A DNA stretch of 64,000 nucleotides from Pseudocolwellia agarivorans (GTDB lineage: Bacteria > Pseudomonadota > Gammaproteobacteria > Enterobacterales > Alteromonadaceae): positions 18,357 through 82,356 of the forward strand of contig NZ_MUZU01000014.1 in the NCBI RefSeq assembly GCF_002000085.1. The letters run 5' to 3'. The notes below the pieces were generated by a model. That model was given only the letters and a program-made list of their open reading frames with translations. It searched no databases and had not been told where the DNA came from. Shown piece after piece: positions 8,852-18,075 of the stretch. How positions within the stretch are numbered: position 1 is the stretch's first letter; every line of letters starts with the position of its first letter. A program made the position numbers and the translations under genes.

Positions 8852-9352
8852 ATGAAAATATCAAATGTATCTAATGTGTCTATAGTAACGTTTTTATTGC
8901 TTGTTATTACATGGAATGTTGCTGCAGGTGAGTCAGAAGTAATATGGGAAAATTCAGATAAATACACTGATATACGTGCAGGTAATGAAAATAAGTCACG
9001 ATTTGAAGCGAGAGTTTTTGAGCAATTCGAAAAGCACTTTGTTAAGTTAGCTGAAAAATTACCAGAAGGACAAACTCTTAAAGTTAAAGTAACTGATCTT
9101 GATTTAGCTGGAGACGTTCGTTTTGATACTATGGATAGAATTCGTGTTATTCGTGATTTATATATTCCTCGTATCGAGTTTTCGTATCAGTTAGTTAATG
9201 CCGATAAGTCGATTGCTGGGTCGGGCGAAATAGATTTAAAAGACATGGGGTTTATGCTCTCTTCGCCTTCTCGTTATAAAACTAAAAGTTTTAGTTATGA
9301 AAAACGCATGTTAGATAAATGGTTTACTGATACTTTTATAGATAAATCGTAG
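8852..9352 (+). CDS. DUF3016-like periplasmic protein
   Basis: A 166-residue exported protein with a signal peptide ending near V-A-A-G and an excellent ribosome-binding site (AGGAGG, then GATATG). The mature part resembles DUF3016: an early V-x-W-E-N-x-D-K-Y-x-D-I-R motif, a central K-V-x-V-T-D-L-D-L-A-G-D-V strand, and a late F-x-Y-E-K-R-M-L-D-K-W-F helix. The function of that family is not established. It stands alone between the Cys-containing protein and the c-di-GMP protein. Confidence 0.7.
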   Translation: MKISNVSNVSIVTFLLLVITWNVAAGESEVIWENSDKYTDIRAGNENKSRFEARVFEQFEKHFVKLAEKLPEGQTLKVKVTDLDLAGDVRFDTMDRIRVIRDLYIPRIEFSYQLVNADKSIAGSGEIDLKDMGFMLSSPSRYKTKSFSYEKRMLDKWFTDTFIDKS

Positions 9353-9492
9353 CTTGAATGAATATTGTAATCATTATCTCTTCAAATATTGTAACGAGCA
9401 TAACTTAAGCTATTCCTTTGTATTATTAAAAGGAAGGGGGAAGAAAATAAGGTCAAACTCTGCTAGGCTTAATTTAAATACCAATTGACCTA

Positions 9493-12400
9493 ATGTCTTT
9501 AATGCAAAAAATTTTTTTAGGGATTATTCTTGTCTGCTGCATGGTATCCAATGCATTTTGCGCAGATAGAGTTGTGTTACAACTTAAATGGGAGCACGAA
9601 TTTCAGTTTGCAGGCTATTATGCCGCACTCTGGCAAGGCTATTATAAAGATCTGGGTATTGATGTTGATATCAAGCCTATCAGTCGCCCTGACGGAACCT
9701 TAGTTTTTCCTGTTGACGAAATACAAAATGGCAATGCTCATTTTGCTGTTGGCGGACTAGATATTTTAACAGCCAAAGATAATGGCTTAGATATAGTGGT
9801 TTTAGCTTCAATTTTTCAACGAAGCCAAACGGCTATATTTTCTTTAACCGACACACCTATTTCCAACCTCTCACAATTAGCGCAATTACGTATTGGTGTA
9901 CCTCTTAGTGGCACGACTAGAGCCGAAATTGAAGCGGTATTTATGACACAAGGATATGATATTAAAAAAATCAACTTTGTTCATTCAGATAATACAGTAG
10001 ATTCTTTAATTAAAAACGACGTTGACGCTATTGTAACTTACGATATTTCTGCCACATTTGAGGCCAAAGAAAGAGGTGTAACACTTAACAAACTTGACCC
10101 CGCAGACTTTGGTATTAACTTTTATGGCGATACTCTGTTTACTTCTCAACAACTGGCCCAACGTGATCCTGAACTTGTCGCTGACTTCATTTCTGCATCC
10201 ATTAAAGGTTGGCACTACGCATTACAACATAAAGAAGAGTTAGTTAAAAAAATATCAAATGAGTTGCCCAGACACGCTTTTAATTATGAAAATAACTACA
10301 AATATAATATGGCTTATGCCGAATTAATTGATGATTTAATTAATTATCCAACACTAAATATTGGAGATACCGATCCTAATCGCTGGATCGCCATGAATGA
10401 TAAAATGCGTGAATTGGGTCTTGTGCATTCTCATATAGTTAAAGAAGAGTTTTTTTTCAACGCACCTGATACTGAAATAAACTTATCAACCAATATTTGG
10501 TTATTTGTTCTTCTGTTATTTTTACTGATGATTACCTATATTTCTTGGCATAAGCAAAGTATTACCTGGAGCATAATATGCATTTTATTATTTGCGTATG
10601 TTATCGATATGCAAATAGGGAAAGTGCTAGACAACGAACATAAACAGCGTACTAAGCTTAATTTATTTCGCCAACTTACTTCTATTAGCGCAAAACTTGA
10701 AGGTGATTTACAAACCAATTTATCAATGCTGAGTGGCTTTGGCGCTTATATTTCTGCAGAGCCTGAATTGAATAACAACGATTTGAATAATTACGCTCAA
10801 GAAGTCTTTAGAAAAGAGACTATGCTGATTAACTTTGGTGTGGCTAAAGACCTCGTGATTAACTTTGTTTATCCTCTTCAGGGGAATGAAAAAGCAATCG
10901 GTTTAGACTATCGAAAAAATTCATTGCAAAAAGATATGGTAATGCAAGTTGTAAACACCGGACAGTTATTGGTTGCCGGACCTGTTGAGCTGGTTCAAGG
11001 CGGTACAGCATTTATAGGAAGAGCGCCTATTTATACCGGACAAGGTGCTAAACGTGAATTATGGGGGGTTATTTCTGCCCCTCTTGATGCTGATAAGTTG
11101 TACCTTCGTTCAGGTATGTTAGCTAGCGTAAAACACTTTAATTTAGCTATACGAAGTTTAGATATAAAAGGAATAAAAGGACCTGTATTTTTTGGTGACG
11201 AAGCAACGTTTAATGACCCTAATGCTATTCAAATTGCCATTAATGTGGGGGCGGGTACGTGGCAATTAGCTGCATCACCTTTTAAAGAAGTAGACGGAAA
11301 TCATACGAATATCACCATATTTAGAATGGTACTAATTATCTCTGCATTCATTATTTGTATTTTTGCAGTGGTGCGTATTAGGCAACAAAAAGAAAAATTT
11401 CGTTTACAAGCCACCATATTAACTAACCAACAATTATTAGAAAATGTGGGGCAAGTTGCTAAAATTGGTGGTTGGAAGTTAGATAAAGATTTAATGTTTT
11501 TAGAATGGTCTAAACAATCCTCTGCTCTATTAGGTAAGCCGCTAGACTATCAACCAAGAAGTTTAGAAGATATATCGAGCCTTTTTGATACAGAAGCTTT
11601 TAGTACTTGGAAAGATAATATACAACAAGCCATACACACAAATTCCCCTTTTGAACTGGACTTAGAATTAAATAGCGACAAAGGAAATAAGGTATGGCTA
11701 CGGATTATTATTAGTGTATTAGAGCAAGAAGGTAATAGCGTTGTAACGGGAACAATGCAAGACGTTACAGACAAAGTTCTCAGTGCAAAAATCATTGAAC
11801 GTCAAGCAACGTATGATGCATTAACTAATTTACCTAATCGTATTTTATTTAATGATCGCTTAGTAAACGCGATGGAAATAGCAAAAAGAAAAGATAATAA
11901 AGTTGCCGTACTCTTTATTGATTTAGACCGATTTAAACCCATTAATGATAACCATGGTCACCCAATGGGTGATAAGTTACTGATTTCTTCAGCCAAACGG
12001 ATCAGTCGTTGCGTGCGTACATACGACACGGTATCAAGACTAAGCGGCGATGAATTTGGAGTTATTCTTGCTGATATTCATCAGTATTCAGACGCTTTAA
12101 GAGTTAGTGAGCAAATACATTTATCTATGCAAGAAAGCTATAATATTGATGGCAAAGTACTGCATTGCAGTGCGAGTATTGGTATTGCTTTATATCCTGA
12201 TGACGCTATTGATGCTGATGCTTTAATTCAAAAAGCCGATCAAGCTATGTATGAAGTTAAAAATAGCGGAAGAAATGGTTGTCAGTTTTATACGCAAGAA
12301 ATGCAGACTAAATCAGAATATCGCCATGATTTATTAAATGATCTTATTGTTGCTTTAGAAAATAACGAAATAAAACCTTATTTTCAGCCTATTATTGAAT

Positions 12401-13083
12401 TGGGCACCAATAAAGTGTGTAAATGTGAATCATTGGCAAGATGGCAAAAAAGTGATGGTGTTTTTATACCACCGTCTGAATTTATTGATTTAGCTGAAGA
12501 GTCAGGCTTGATCAATAAGCTTGATCTAGCCATGTTAGAAAACTCCGCGCGTGAGCTGATCATGATTAATCAGCAAGGCCATAATGTTGGACTTACCATT
12601 AATATATCTCCTCGAATCTTTCATACAAAAGATGGTGCTTTAGATAGTTGGATGACGGCTATTTCTAAACTTAGTCAAGAGTTAGATATTACTATTGAAA
12701 TAACAGAGCGTTTATTAACTAGTGATTCTGAAAAGGCGCTTAATGTATTAAATATATTAAAAGGCTATGGGATAAAAATTGCGATTGATGATTTTGGTAC
12801 GGGTTACTCATCACTTAGCTACTTAATTAAATTTCCTGTAGATATTATTAAAATAGATCGTAGTTTTGTCGATGCTATTGGTAAAGAACCGTCAGCAGAA
12901 ACATTGATAGAAACTATATTGTTAATGGCTAAAAAGTTAGGTATTAAAGTTGTTGCTGAAGGTATAGAAACAGAAGAGCAACTCGGGTTTTTAGACGCAT
13001 ATCAGTGTGATTACGGACAAGGTTATTTATTAGGGAAGCCTATGTCTACAGAACGTTTTTCTACTTTTATTACAAGAAGATAG
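9493..13083 (+). CDS. NMT1/THI5-like solute-binding, CHASE, PAS, GGDEF and EAL fusion protein
   Basis: A 1196-residue inner-membrane c-di-GMP protein. In order: signal peptide (1-24); periplasmic NMT1/THI5-type solute-binding domain (about 25-320, opening with K-W-E-H-E-F-Q-F-A-G-Y-Y); two membrane helices (about 334-352 and 355-375); a CHASE-like sensor (about 395-600); a helix (about 610-632); a PAS domain (about 650-765); GGDEF (about 775-935) with the variant motif S851-G-D-E-F; and EAL (about 945-1190) with E979-S-L in place of EAL and an intact D-D-F-G-T-G-Y-S-S-L loop. It probably senses a pyrimidine- or thiamine-like ligand outside and makes or degrades c-di-GMP inside. E and L of the EAL motif are kept, so phosphodiesterase activity is plausible; SGDEF is sometimes still active. 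ATG at 9502 is an alternative start. Confidence 0.85.
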   Translation: MSLMQKIFLGIILVCCMVSNAFCADRVVLQLKWEHEFQFAGYYAALWQGYYKDLGIDVDIKPISRPDGTLVFPVDEIQNGNAHFAVGGLDILTAKDNGLDIVVLASIFQRSQTAIFSLTDTPISNLSQLAQLRIGVPLSGTTRAEIEAVFMTQGYDIKKINFVHSDNTVDSLIKNDVDAIVTYDISATFEAKERGVTLNKLDPADFGINFYGDTLFTSQQLAQRDPELVADFISASIKGWHYALQHKEELVKKISNELPRHAFNYENNYKYNMAYAELIDDLINYPTLNIGDTDPNRWIAMNDKMRELGLVHSHIVKEEFFFNAPDTEINLSTNIWLFVLLLFLLMITYISWHKQSITWSIICILLFAYVIDMQIGKVLDNEHKQRTKLNLFRQLTSISAKLEGDLQTNLSMLSGFGAYISAEPELNNNDLNNYAQEVFRKETMLINFGVAKDLVINFVYPLQGNEKAIGLDYRKNSLQKDMVMQVVNTGQLLVAGPVELVQGGTAFIGRAPIYTGQGAKRELWGVISAPLDADKLYLRSGMLASVKHFNLAIRSLDIKGIKGPVFFGDEATFNDPNAIQIAINVGAGTWQLAASPFKEVDGNHTNITIFRMVLIISAFIICIFAVVRIRQQKEKFRLQATILTNQQLLENVGQVAKIGGWKLDKDLMFLEWSKQSSALLGKPLDYQPRSLEDISSLFDTEAFSTWKDNIQQAIHTNSPFELDLELNSDKGNKVWLRIIISVLEQEGNSVVTGTMQDVTDKVLSAKIIERQATYDALTNLPNRILFNDRLVNAMEIAKRKDNKVAVLFIDLDRFKPINDNHGHPMGDKLLISSAKRISRCVRTYDTVSRLSGDEFGVILADIHQYSDALRVSEQIHLSMQESYNIDGKVLHCSASIGIALYPDDAIDADALIQKADQAMYEVKNSGRNGCQFYTQEMQTKSEYRHDLLNDLIVALENNEIKPYFQPIIELGTNKVCKCESLARWQKSDGVFIPPSEFIDLAEESGLINKLDLAMLENSARELIMINQQGHNVGLTINISPRIFHTKDGALDSWMTAISKLSQELDITIEITERLLTSDSEKALNVLNILKGYGIKIAIDDFGTGYSSLSYLIKFPVDIIKIDRSFVDAIGKEPSAETLIETILLMAKKLGIKVVAEGIETEEQLGFLDAYQCDYGQGYLLGKPMSTERFSTFITRR

Positions 13084-13100
13084 AAGATATAAATAGGATG

Positions 13101-13140
13101 AGCTTATCAAGTTGTACTTAGTGTAATAACTTAATAAGCT
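13101..13140. terminator. hairpin between convergent genes
   Basis: A 13-bp stem with one mismatch (AGCTTATCAAGTT at 13101 against AACTTAATAAGCT at 13128) and a 14-base loop. It lies between the c-di-GMP gene and the convergent 103-residue gene. There is no T run, so a terminator role is only likely from position. Confidence 0.4.
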
Positions 13141-13168
13141 TAGCAATATTGATGAAGGTTTTATGTTG

Positions 13169-13480
13169 TTAATGTGTTTGTTGGTGTGCTTGTTCAAAAT
13201 TTCCCAATACAATAAACAGCTGCTCTATTTTCTTTACAATACTAATTAATAACGTTTTGTCGTTATTTTTTTGCCATAACATAAAGTCATCAGCAAGCTC
13301 TTCAACGTAAGGCTGAAAGGTATTAGCACTAGACTTAAACCCCGCATCTTTTTTAAATACAGCTTCAAAACCTGCTTGTTTTTTTTCTCTTAAATCAGCT
13401 AGCGTAGCATCTGCCGCTAATGATTTTTTTAACACAAGTGAAATATTATCGAGTAATTGTTGATTTACTGAGTTGGTCAT
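13169..13480 (-). CDS. small helical cytoplasmic protein, unknown
   Basis: A 103-residue hydrophilic protein predicted to be mostly helical, with no signal peptide, membrane segment or Cys. It ends in a His/Gln-rich tail (Q-A-H-Q-Q-T-H). The ATG at 13480 follows a GAG ribosome-binding site. I do not recognise the family. It lies downstream of epmB on the same strand (85 bases), so the two may be co-transcribed, but nothing visible links it to EF-P modification. Confidence 0.6.
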   Translation of the reverse strand: MTNSVNQQLLDNISLVLKKSLAADATLADLREKKQAGFEAVFKKDAGFKSSANTFQPYVEELADDFMLWQKNNDKTLLISIVKKIEQLFIVLGNFEQAHQQTH

Positions 13481-13565
13481 AAATTAAAGCTCTTTATTGT
13501 GTCGCCAAACCGCAGAAAATTATATCTTTATCTGATTTGGGCTATGTACATATATTTTGCGAGTA

Positions 13566-14612
13566 TTATGTCAAATTAATAGGGGTTTTGTTAGCTTCGC
13601 CCGCTATTTCTCTAACTAATTTAGGCATTAAAAATCCCGGTAATATTGCCATCGTTTCGTTAACAATATTAATTGCTGTTTGTTCTTCTACCTCAAAATG
13701 CGCTACACCTTGTACTTTATCAAACATGTGTAAGTAATAAGGCTGAATACCTGTATCAAAAAGCTTTTCACTTAAGCTTGATAATGTTTGTGCATCATCG
13801 TTAATGCCTTTTAATAAAACGCTTTGATTAAACAAAGGAATGCGTGCAGCCTTTAAAGGCTCTAATGCATCTGCAAATTCTTGGTTAATTTCGTTAGGGT
13901 GATTAATGTGTAGCACTATCGTTGGTTTCAAACGACTATTTTTTAACTGTGCAACTAATGCTGGTGTAATACGTTGCGGTATCACAACAGGCAGGCGAGT
14001 ATGCAGTCTAAGACGTGATACGTGTGATATTGCTTCAATACGTTCTATTAGCCAAGCCAAATGGTTGTCGTTTGCCATTAAAGGGTCGCCGCCACTAAAT
14101 ATCACTTCGTTAATTTCATTGTGATCAGCAATATACGTGAGGGCCTCTTGCCAATCAGCTTTACTTGGGCTGTTATCTTGGTAAGGAAAATGGCGTCTAA
14201 AACAATATCTACAATTAATGGCGCAACCTGCTTTTACAATCATTAATACTCTATGTTTGTATTTGTGTAATAAGCCTTTTGCAACAGTGTCATGTTCTTC
14301 AAGTGGGTCTGTAGTAAAACCATCAGTGATCACAAACTCATTATGTAATGGCATTACTTGCTTTAATAGGGGATCGTTAATATCGCCTTTTTTCATTTTT
14401 TCAATAAAAGGACGGGGCACTCTAACGGGAAATAACTGCCTTGCTTTAAAATGTTGAAGGTAGTTATTTGGCTCAATACCGAGTAATTCAAGTAACTCTG
14501 TGGGCTCAGTTACTACATTGGCCAATTCTTTTTTCCAAGTGTGAGGCGTGGTACCTGTAATATGAATTTCAGTATTAACTAGACTGCTTACTTGAGTATT
14601 TATTTGCGACAA
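13566..14612 (-). CDS. epmB: EF-P beta-lysylation protein EpmB (radical SAM)
   Basis: Lysine 2,3-aminomutase homologue that makes (R)-beta-lysine, which EpmA attaches to EF-P. The radical-SAM cluster is C130-x3-C134-x2-C137 in C-A-I-N-C-R-Y-C-F-R-R-H. G-G-D-P-L and a C-terminal N-Q-S-V-L-L-K-G-I-N segment that should hold the PLP lysine also match. The family-typical start region T-W-K-K-E-L-A-N-V-V-T-E-P is preceded by about 24 residues reached from a TTG codon at 14612, so the exact start is uncertain. The gene is divergent from efp with 308 bases between. No epmA is in the window. Confidence 0.9.
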   Translation of the reverse strand: MSQINTQVSSLVNTEIHITGTTPHTWKKELANVVTEPTELLELLGIEPNNYLQHFKARQLFPVRVPRPFIEKMKKGDINDPLLKQVMPLHNEFVITDGFTTDPLEEHDTVAKGLLHKYKHRVLMIVKAGCAINCRYCFRRHFPYQDNSPSKADWQEALTYIADHNEINEVIFSGGDPLMANDNHLAWLIERIEAISHVSRLRLHTRLPVVIPQRITPALVAQLKNSRLKPTIVLHINHPNEINQEFADALEPLKAARIPLFNQSVLLKGINDDAQTLSSLSEKLFDTGIQPYYLHMFDKVQGVAHFEVEEQTAINIVNETMAILPGFLMPKLVREIAGEANKTPINLT

Positions 14613-14920
14613 AATAGTTTGCCCTTGTTGGTATGATTTGTTGTTTATGAGCCTTACATTAGCGCGCTAATTTTAGTCTGATGCGTTACACAAAGCAACG
14701 AACCTTAGCTGAAATCAATTCAATAGCGCTAATTAATTACGCTTAACAAAATAATTATTTTTAATTGATTTGCCTTTCGTTGTAGGGCTTTTTTAGCCAT
14801 AAAAACCCATTAAATATAACAATTAGTTAAAAAGCAGGCAAAAGGCCGTGAAAAAAAGCGTCATAAAGAGTATTATTTGCGGCATTAAAAATCTCAGCAT
14901 TTATATAGAGCACAATTATC
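14613..14920. promoter_or_regulatory. epmB-efp divergent intergenic region
   Basis: 308 bases with no gene. It must carry the promoters for both divergent genes. A perfect 14-bp palindrome, ATTAGCGCGCTAAT, sits at 14658-14671 close to epmB. For efp, TTGCGG followed after 18 bases by TTATAT just ahead of the start is a weak promoter candidate. Nothing else stands out. Confidence 0.35.
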
Positions 14921-15490
14921 ATGGCTAATTACAGTACAAACCAATTTAAAGCTGGTCTTAAAATCATGCTTGATGACGAACCTTGTAACATTCTTGAAAA
15001 TGAAATCGTTAAACCGGGAAAAGGCCAAGCATTCAACCGTGTTAAAATCCGCAAGCTTGTTTCAGGTAAAGTACTTGAGAAAACATTTAAATCTGGCGAT
15101 TCAGTAGAAGGCGCAGATGTAATGGATATAGAACTTGCTTACCTATATACAGACGGTGAGTTTTGGCATTTCATGAACAATGAAACATTTGAGCAAGTTG
15201 CTGCTGACGAAAAAGCCGTAGCCGATGCGACTAAATGGTTAGTTGAAGCTGATCTTTGTACTATCACATTATGGAATAATTCACCTATTTCGGTAGTACC
15301 ACCTAATTTTGTGGAGCTTGAAATTACTGAAACTGATCCTGGTTTGAAAGGTGATACAGCAGGCACTGGTGGTAAACCCGCTACATTATCTACTGGCGCT
15401 GTTATTCGTGTACCTTTATTTGTTCAAATAGGTGAAGTAGTAAAAGTTGATACAAGAACAGGCGACTACGTATCTAGAGCGTCTAAATAA
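14921..15490 (+). CDS. efp: elongation factor P
   Basis: Translation factor that binds between the P and E sites and helps the ribosome past polyproline stretches. The 189-residue length and three-beta-barrel arrangement fit. The modification site is Lys34 in K-P-G-K-G-Q-A-F, the lysine-type EF-P that EpmA/EpmB act on, which agrees with the divergent epmB. The C-terminal end [12 protein letters not shown] is typical. A strong terminator follows the stop. Confidence 0.97.
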   Translation: MANYSTNQFKAGLKIMLDDEPCNILENEIVKPGKGQAFNRVKIRKLVSGKVLEKTFKSGDSVEGADVMDIELAYLYTDGEFWHFMNNETFEQVAADEKAVADATKWLVEADLCTITLWNNSPISVVPPNFVELEITETDPGLKGDTAGTGGKPATLSTGAVIRVPLFVQIGEVVKVDTRTGDYVSRASK

Positions 15491-15529
15491 GTTAAACTAA
15501 AAATTTTTATTGTTTAAAATGATAAAATA

Positions 15530-15563
15530 AAATGCCGTTCACTTAGGTGAGCGGCATTTTTTT
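15530..15563 (+). terminator. Rho-independent terminator of efp
   Basis: GCCGTTCAC (15534-15542), loop TTAG, GTGAGCGGC (15547-15555), with one G-U pair, flanked by AAAAT and followed by a run of Ts. A textbook intrinsic terminator 40 bases past the efp stop. Confidence 0.92.
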
Positions 15564-15663
15564 ATGCTTCGCTTTATTTTTTAGATTTAAATGTTGTTGT
15601 TTGTATATAAAATAGGTGTTACATTATTTGTATATAATAAATACAAATAATGTAACCACAATT

Positions 15664-18030
15664 ATGAAGTTTTATGTTAAACACTCCTTTTTAATCGCCT
15701 CCATTCTTTTATCCAATATTTCAACAGCTAAAGATATTTATGTAGCAAAAAATGGTAACGATGATTCGTTAGGTACTCAAACTCAGCCATATTTAACGCT
15801 AACTAAAGCAGCAAATACTGCTGTTGCAGGTGATACAGTTTATATACGTGCAGGAACATATGAAGAAACATTGGCTCCAGTAAATTCAGGAACTGAATCT
15901 TCACCTATTGTGTTTCAGTCTTATGAAAATGAAAAAGTTGTTATTACTGCAATGGAAGCTCTTTCTGGATTTCAACAAGACAAAGGTGCAATTTATGTCA
16001 CCAATGTTGCGTGGGATTTAGGTCAAAAGAATTTTGTTATGCAAAACCGTACAGCGATGGATTTAGCGCGCTGGCCTAATAATATTGATGGTGACCCATT
16101 TACTCAAAATTCGTTAAGAAATACAGGAGGAAGCCCTGCTAGCGAAGCTTTTAATGCTTACTTAGATTACAGTGTAGGCATACCTGAAGCTGACTGGAGT
16201 AAAGGGGGATCTATTTATTTTTATGGAGATAAACCTGGTTCTGGCTGGACTACTTGGCGTGCATTTATCACTGGCAATACCACAACACGCGTAAACTTTG
16301 AATTAAATAAAAGCCCCGCTTGGATAAGAACATTTCACGCCCCAGCCGATAAAGGGGACTTTTTTCTTCAAGGTGTCAAAGAAGTCTTAGATTATCAAAA
16401 CGAGTGGTTTTTCGATGCTGAAAACCAAAAGCTATACGTTCAATTACCCGAAGGAAAAGCCCCAGAAAACGGTCAAATAAAAATGCGAAAGCGTGATCTA
16501 ACCGTTAATTTATCCGGTAAACATTATATACATATTAAGAATCTTGCTGTTTTTGGGGGATCAATTGCATTAGATAATAATGCCTCTAACAATAAGCTAT
16601 ACGGTATAACTAGTTTATACGGTAATTATACTTTAGGTGTGGTTAGTGGTTTTAGTTCAGGTAGCCAAAGTGTTTACATTAATGGCGATAATAACGTTAT
16701 AGAAAAAAGTGAGATTGGCTTTGGTTCAGGTTCTGGTATTTGGGATGCAGGAACAAATACAAAAATTATTAATTCTTACCTGCATGACTTTAATTATTTA
16801 GGAAATTACGACTCAATCATTAGTGCTCGTGGAGGAAGTGCATTACAAGTCCTACAGAATACTATAACTCGAGGCGGACGAGATGCTATTCAATCAGTTA
16901 AAAGTGATTCTGAGTTTGCTTATAATGATGTATCGTTTAGTAATTTAATTGCAGATGATTGTGCTTTGTTTTATACCGTTGGTGGGCCAAGTAATAGTGT
17001 TATTCATCACAATTGGTTTCATGATGCTTATTCAAGTGGCTCTAAGAAAAAAGCAGCAGGTATATATTTAGATAATGATTCACAAGCTTATTCTGTACAT
17101 CATAATGTTGTGTGGAATACTGAATGGTCGAGTATTCAAATTAATTGGAATGGTGTTGACTTAGATATATATAACAATACCTTATGGGATGGCGATGTTG
17201 TTATGGGAGCTTGGCATAAAGAAGGCACCGCTTTTTCTAACGTAAAGGTTTGGAACAACTTGGCGAACGATAATAGCTGGGAGCCACAATCAGATAAGCA
17301 GAATAATATTGCGACTAACACGGATCCATTTATAGATAGTGTAAATGGCGATTTTAGGTTAAAAGAAAGCTCAGCACCTATTGATATGGGTCGTCAAATA
17401 GACAATATAACTACCGATGTAACAGATTCAAGACCCGATGTTGGCGCATATGAACGTGGTGGTAATGATGCTAATTGGGTTGCAGGCATTGACTGGGAAA
17501 GAAAGTATGGACCTACAGGAAATGGATGTTACGGTTTACCAGGTGAGTTTTGTGAAGAAGTACCAAGCGTTAACCCTATTGTAAGTATTAACTCAGACCA
17601 AAATGCGGATGAAGGGAGTACGGTTTCAGTTACGGTATCGTTAAGTTCGTTGGCACTTAATTACCCCGTAACAATACCTTATACTATTTCAGGTACGTCT
17701 ACATCTTTTGATCATGATGCCGAAAATGGTGAAATTGTTATTAATACAGGTACGACAGGATCTTTATCTATTGCGATACTCGCAGATAACGTTACAGATG
17801 AGACAAATGAGTCTTTAATTGTAACACTAGAAACACCAACTAATGCGACTTTGGCAGCAATAAATAGTCATACGATTACCCTTGTTGATAAAACACCTAG
17901 CGTACCTGTTGCTCTACCAACAAAGCCAGAAGAAGAGCAAAAAAATACAGCAAGTAGTGGAGGTAGTATGCCTATTTACTTCATAACCTTATTAATAGCG
18001 GTATTAGGTCTGCGAAGGACGTTGAGTTAA
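15664..18030 (+). CDS. secreted right-handed beta-helix protein with Calx-beta domain and GlyGly-CTERM tail
   Basis: About 788 residues from the ATG at 15664, which gives a signal peptide (MKFYV, a hydrophobic core, cleavage near S-T-A-K); the ORF itself opens further upstream. The mature protein begins D-I-Y-V-A-K-N-G-N-D, then G-D-T-V-Y-I-R-A-G-T-Y, the DUF1565-type entry to a parallel beta-helix (about residues 25-620), a fold common in polysaccharide lyases and some glycosidases. A Calx-beta-like domain (about 645-745, D-E-G-S-T-V-S-V-T-V and D-E-T-N-E-S) follows. The end, S-S-G-G-S then a hydrophobic helix then L-R-R, is a GlyGly-CTERM tail processed by rhombosortase and seen on type II-secreted surface proteins. 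A polysaccharide-active enzyme is plausible but unproved; I cannot point to catalytic residues. Confidence 0.75.
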   Translation: MKFYVKHSFLIASILLSNISTAKDIYVAKNGNDDSLGTQTQPYLTLTKAANTAVAGDTVYIRAGTYEETLAPVNSGTESSPIVFQSYENEKVVITAMEALSGFQQDKGAIYVTNVAWDLGQKNFVMQNRTAMDLARWPNNIDGDPFTQNSLRNTGGSPASEAFNAYLDYSVGIPEADWSKGGSIYFYGDKPGSGWTTWRAFITGNTTTRVNFELNKSPAWIRTFHAPADKGDFFLQGVKEVLDYQNEWFFDAENQKLYVQLPEGKAPENGQIKMRKRDLTVNLSGKHYIHIKNLAVFGGSIALDNNASNNKLYGITSLYGNYTLGVVSGFSSGSQSVYINGDNNVIEKSEIGFGSGSGIWDAGTNTKIINSYLHDFNYLGNYDSIISARGGSALQVLQNTITRGGRDAIQSVKSDSEFAYNDVSFSNLIADDCALFYTVGGPSNSVIHHNWFHDAYSSGSKKKAAGIYLDNDSQAYSVHHNVVWNTEWSSIQINWNGVDLDIYNNTLWDGDVVMGAWHKEGTAFSNVKVWNNLANDNSWEPQSDKQNNIATNTDPFIDSVNGDFRLKESSAPIDMGRQIDNITTDVTDSRPDVGAYERGGNDANWVAGIDWERKYGPTGNGCYGLPGEFCEEVPSVNPIVSINSDQNADEGSTVSVTVSLSSLALNYPVTIPYTISGTSTSFDHDAENGEIVINTGTTGSLSIAILADNVTDETNESLIVTLETPTNATLAAINSHTITLVDKTPSVPVALPTKPEEEQKNTASSGGSMPIYFITLLIAVLGLRRTLS

Positions 18031-18047
18031 TTCTTTCGTTCTATATT

Positions 18048-18075
18048 GGTTAGGTATTAAAACTGATACCTAACC
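18048..18075. terminator. bidirectional hairpin between convergent genes
   Basis: GGTTAGGTAT (18048-18057) and its exact complement ATACCTAACC (18066-18075) form a 10-bp stem with an 8-base loop. It overlaps the last codons of the minus-strand outer-membrane gene and follows the beta-helix gene, so it can serve both directions. Confidence 0.55.

Noticed and set aside
14658..14671. 14-bp palindrome near epmB as a regulator site
   Set aside because: Short enough to arise by chance in this AT-rich DNA and without a second copy; kept only as a note in the intergenic entry.
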